In this document: positions 6,432-6,868 of the stretch, piece after piece | Position numbering within the stretch: position 1 is the first letter of the stretch | Layout of the letters: every line of letters begins with the position of its first letter | Origin: Oscillospiraceae bacterium | GTDB lineage: Bacteria; Bacillota; Clostridia; Oscillospirales; Oscillospiraceae | Assembly: GCA_009776905.1 (NCBI GenBank) | Contig: WRMX01000138.1 | Location: forward strand, 1 to 6,868 | DNA: 6,868 nt | Direction: 5' to 3' | Made by a program: the position numbers and the translations under genes | Notes under the pieces: model-generated | Told to the model about the DNA's origin: nothing | The model's database searches: none | The model's input: only the letters and a program-made list of their open reading frames with translations

Positions 6432-6692
6432 ATGATTAAAACTATCGTAAAATTCCATATATTCGACCTGCCGCCCGGATTCAAGGACGCGCAATTCGAG
6501 CTTGCAGACGGCGCGCGCGTCAACGAAGTGCTCGACGCCTGCCTCGCGTTGCTGGAGCAGCGCGGCACCACCATGGATGAAAACGAGCTCCGTACGGCGA
6601 CGGTTCTCATCAATGGGAAATGGCGCGATGTCGACGACCCCGTCTCCGACGGCGATGTCGTCACGATAATCCGACCCATGGACGGCGGTTGA
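6432..6692 (+). CDS. MoaD/ThiS-family sulfur carrier protein
   Basis: This 86-residue protein ends in Met-Asp-Gly-Gly. The C-terminal Gly-Gly is what is adenylated and then thiocarboxylated in MoaD and ThiS proteins, which donate sulfur for pyranopterin or thiazole synthesis. The length and the C-terminal block VLINGKWRDV followed by DGDVVTIIRP fit the ubiquitin-like beta-grasp fold. Its place right after an AOR-family enzyme points to dithiolene formation in the tungsten/molybdenum pyranopterin cofactor rather than thiamine synthesis; that is inference from context. I chose the ATG at 6432; a GTG at 6426 in the same frame would add two residues. Neither has a recognisable ribosome binding site, which is unusual here since the other three genes all have one. 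No activating E1-like enzyme (MoeB/ThiF type) is in the window. Confidence 0.88.
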   Translation: MIKTIVKFHIFDLPPGFKDAQFELADGARVNEVLDACLALLEQRGTTMDENELRTATVLINGKWRDVDDPVSDGDVVTIIRPMDGG

Positions 6693-6719
6693 CGGTGGAT
6701 GACGGCGGCTGGTATCAGC

Positions 6720-6831
6720 GCAACTGCACCGTCGCGTCCTCTACGACGCATCCGCAACATCCTAACCGTAACGTCGCGTCCATTGCAGCGTGTCTATCAC
6801 GGCGCGTTCGCTACGGCTTGTCCATTACAGC
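6720..6831 (-). repeat. Degenerate 14-bp tandem repeat, about eight units
   Basis: Read on the minus strand from 6831 to 6720, the sequence divides into eight 14-base units. Every unit has G at positions 1 and 4. The best-conserved units (6831-6818, 6803-6790, 6789-6776) fit GCYGYRATRGACRM. Exact matches also recur 42 bases (three units) apart: GTCGCGTCC at 6731 and 6773, and GTCCATT-CAGC with one mismatch at 6778 and 6820. Fourteen is not a multiple of three and no credible gene spans the array, so it is probably non-coding. I see nothing else supportable between 6693 and the window end. Confidence 0.65.
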
Positions 6832-6868
6832 ACTTTCTCATCGAAGCATTAACGAAAGCGCGGCGGTT

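Overview
The window is GC-rich bacterial DNA carrying four protein genes: one incomplete gene on the minus strand and three genes on the plus strand. The combination suggests an anaerobic gut-type bacterium: a tungsten/molybdenum aldehyde oxidoreductase of the AOR family, a soluble hybrid histidine kinase with GAF and PAS domains, and a large TPR protein with a TIR-like head, all with GC-rich codons. A high-GC Coriobacteriia/Eggerthellaceae-like host is my best guess. That is inference from gene content and composition; the window holds no phylogenetic marker.

Layout. Positions 1338 to 1 (minus) hold the first 446 codons of a TIR-like/TPR protein. It runs off the left edge in the middle of an Ala/Gly-rich, internally repeated segment. 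Positions 1339-1551 are a divergent intergenic region with one sigma70-type promoter facing each way. Positions 1552-4233 (plus) encode an 893-residue cytoplasmic hybrid kinase with the order GAF-PAS-GAF-HisKA-HATPase-REC. Positions 4234-4425 separate the kinase from the next gene and are densely structured: a consensus TTGACA-N16-TATAAT promoter overlapping the kinase stop codon, three near-perfect 39-bp tandem repeats, and a perfect 14-bp AT-rich palindrome touching the ribosome binding site. Positions 4426-6294 encode the AOR-family oxidoreductase. A 137-nt gap with two strong GC-rich hairpins follows, then a small MoaD/ThiS-type sulfur carrier ending in Gly-Gly (6432-6692). The right end (6720-6831) is a degenerate tandem repeat with a 14-bp period and no convincing gene.

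How the genes may work together. The sulfur carrier most likely supplies dithiolene sulfur for the pyranopterin cofactor that the oxidoreductase needs, so these two form a functional pair. The kinase has no partner regulator with a DNA-binding domain here. It could sense a redox or small-molecule signal through its cysteine-containing duplicated GAF domains and relay phosphate elsewhere; a link to the oxidoreductase rests on position only. The TPR protein is divergent and probably independent. The most unusual material is non-coding: the repeat-filled leader of the oxidoreductase gene, the switchable hairpins before the sulfur-carrier gene, and the 14-bp array at the right end.
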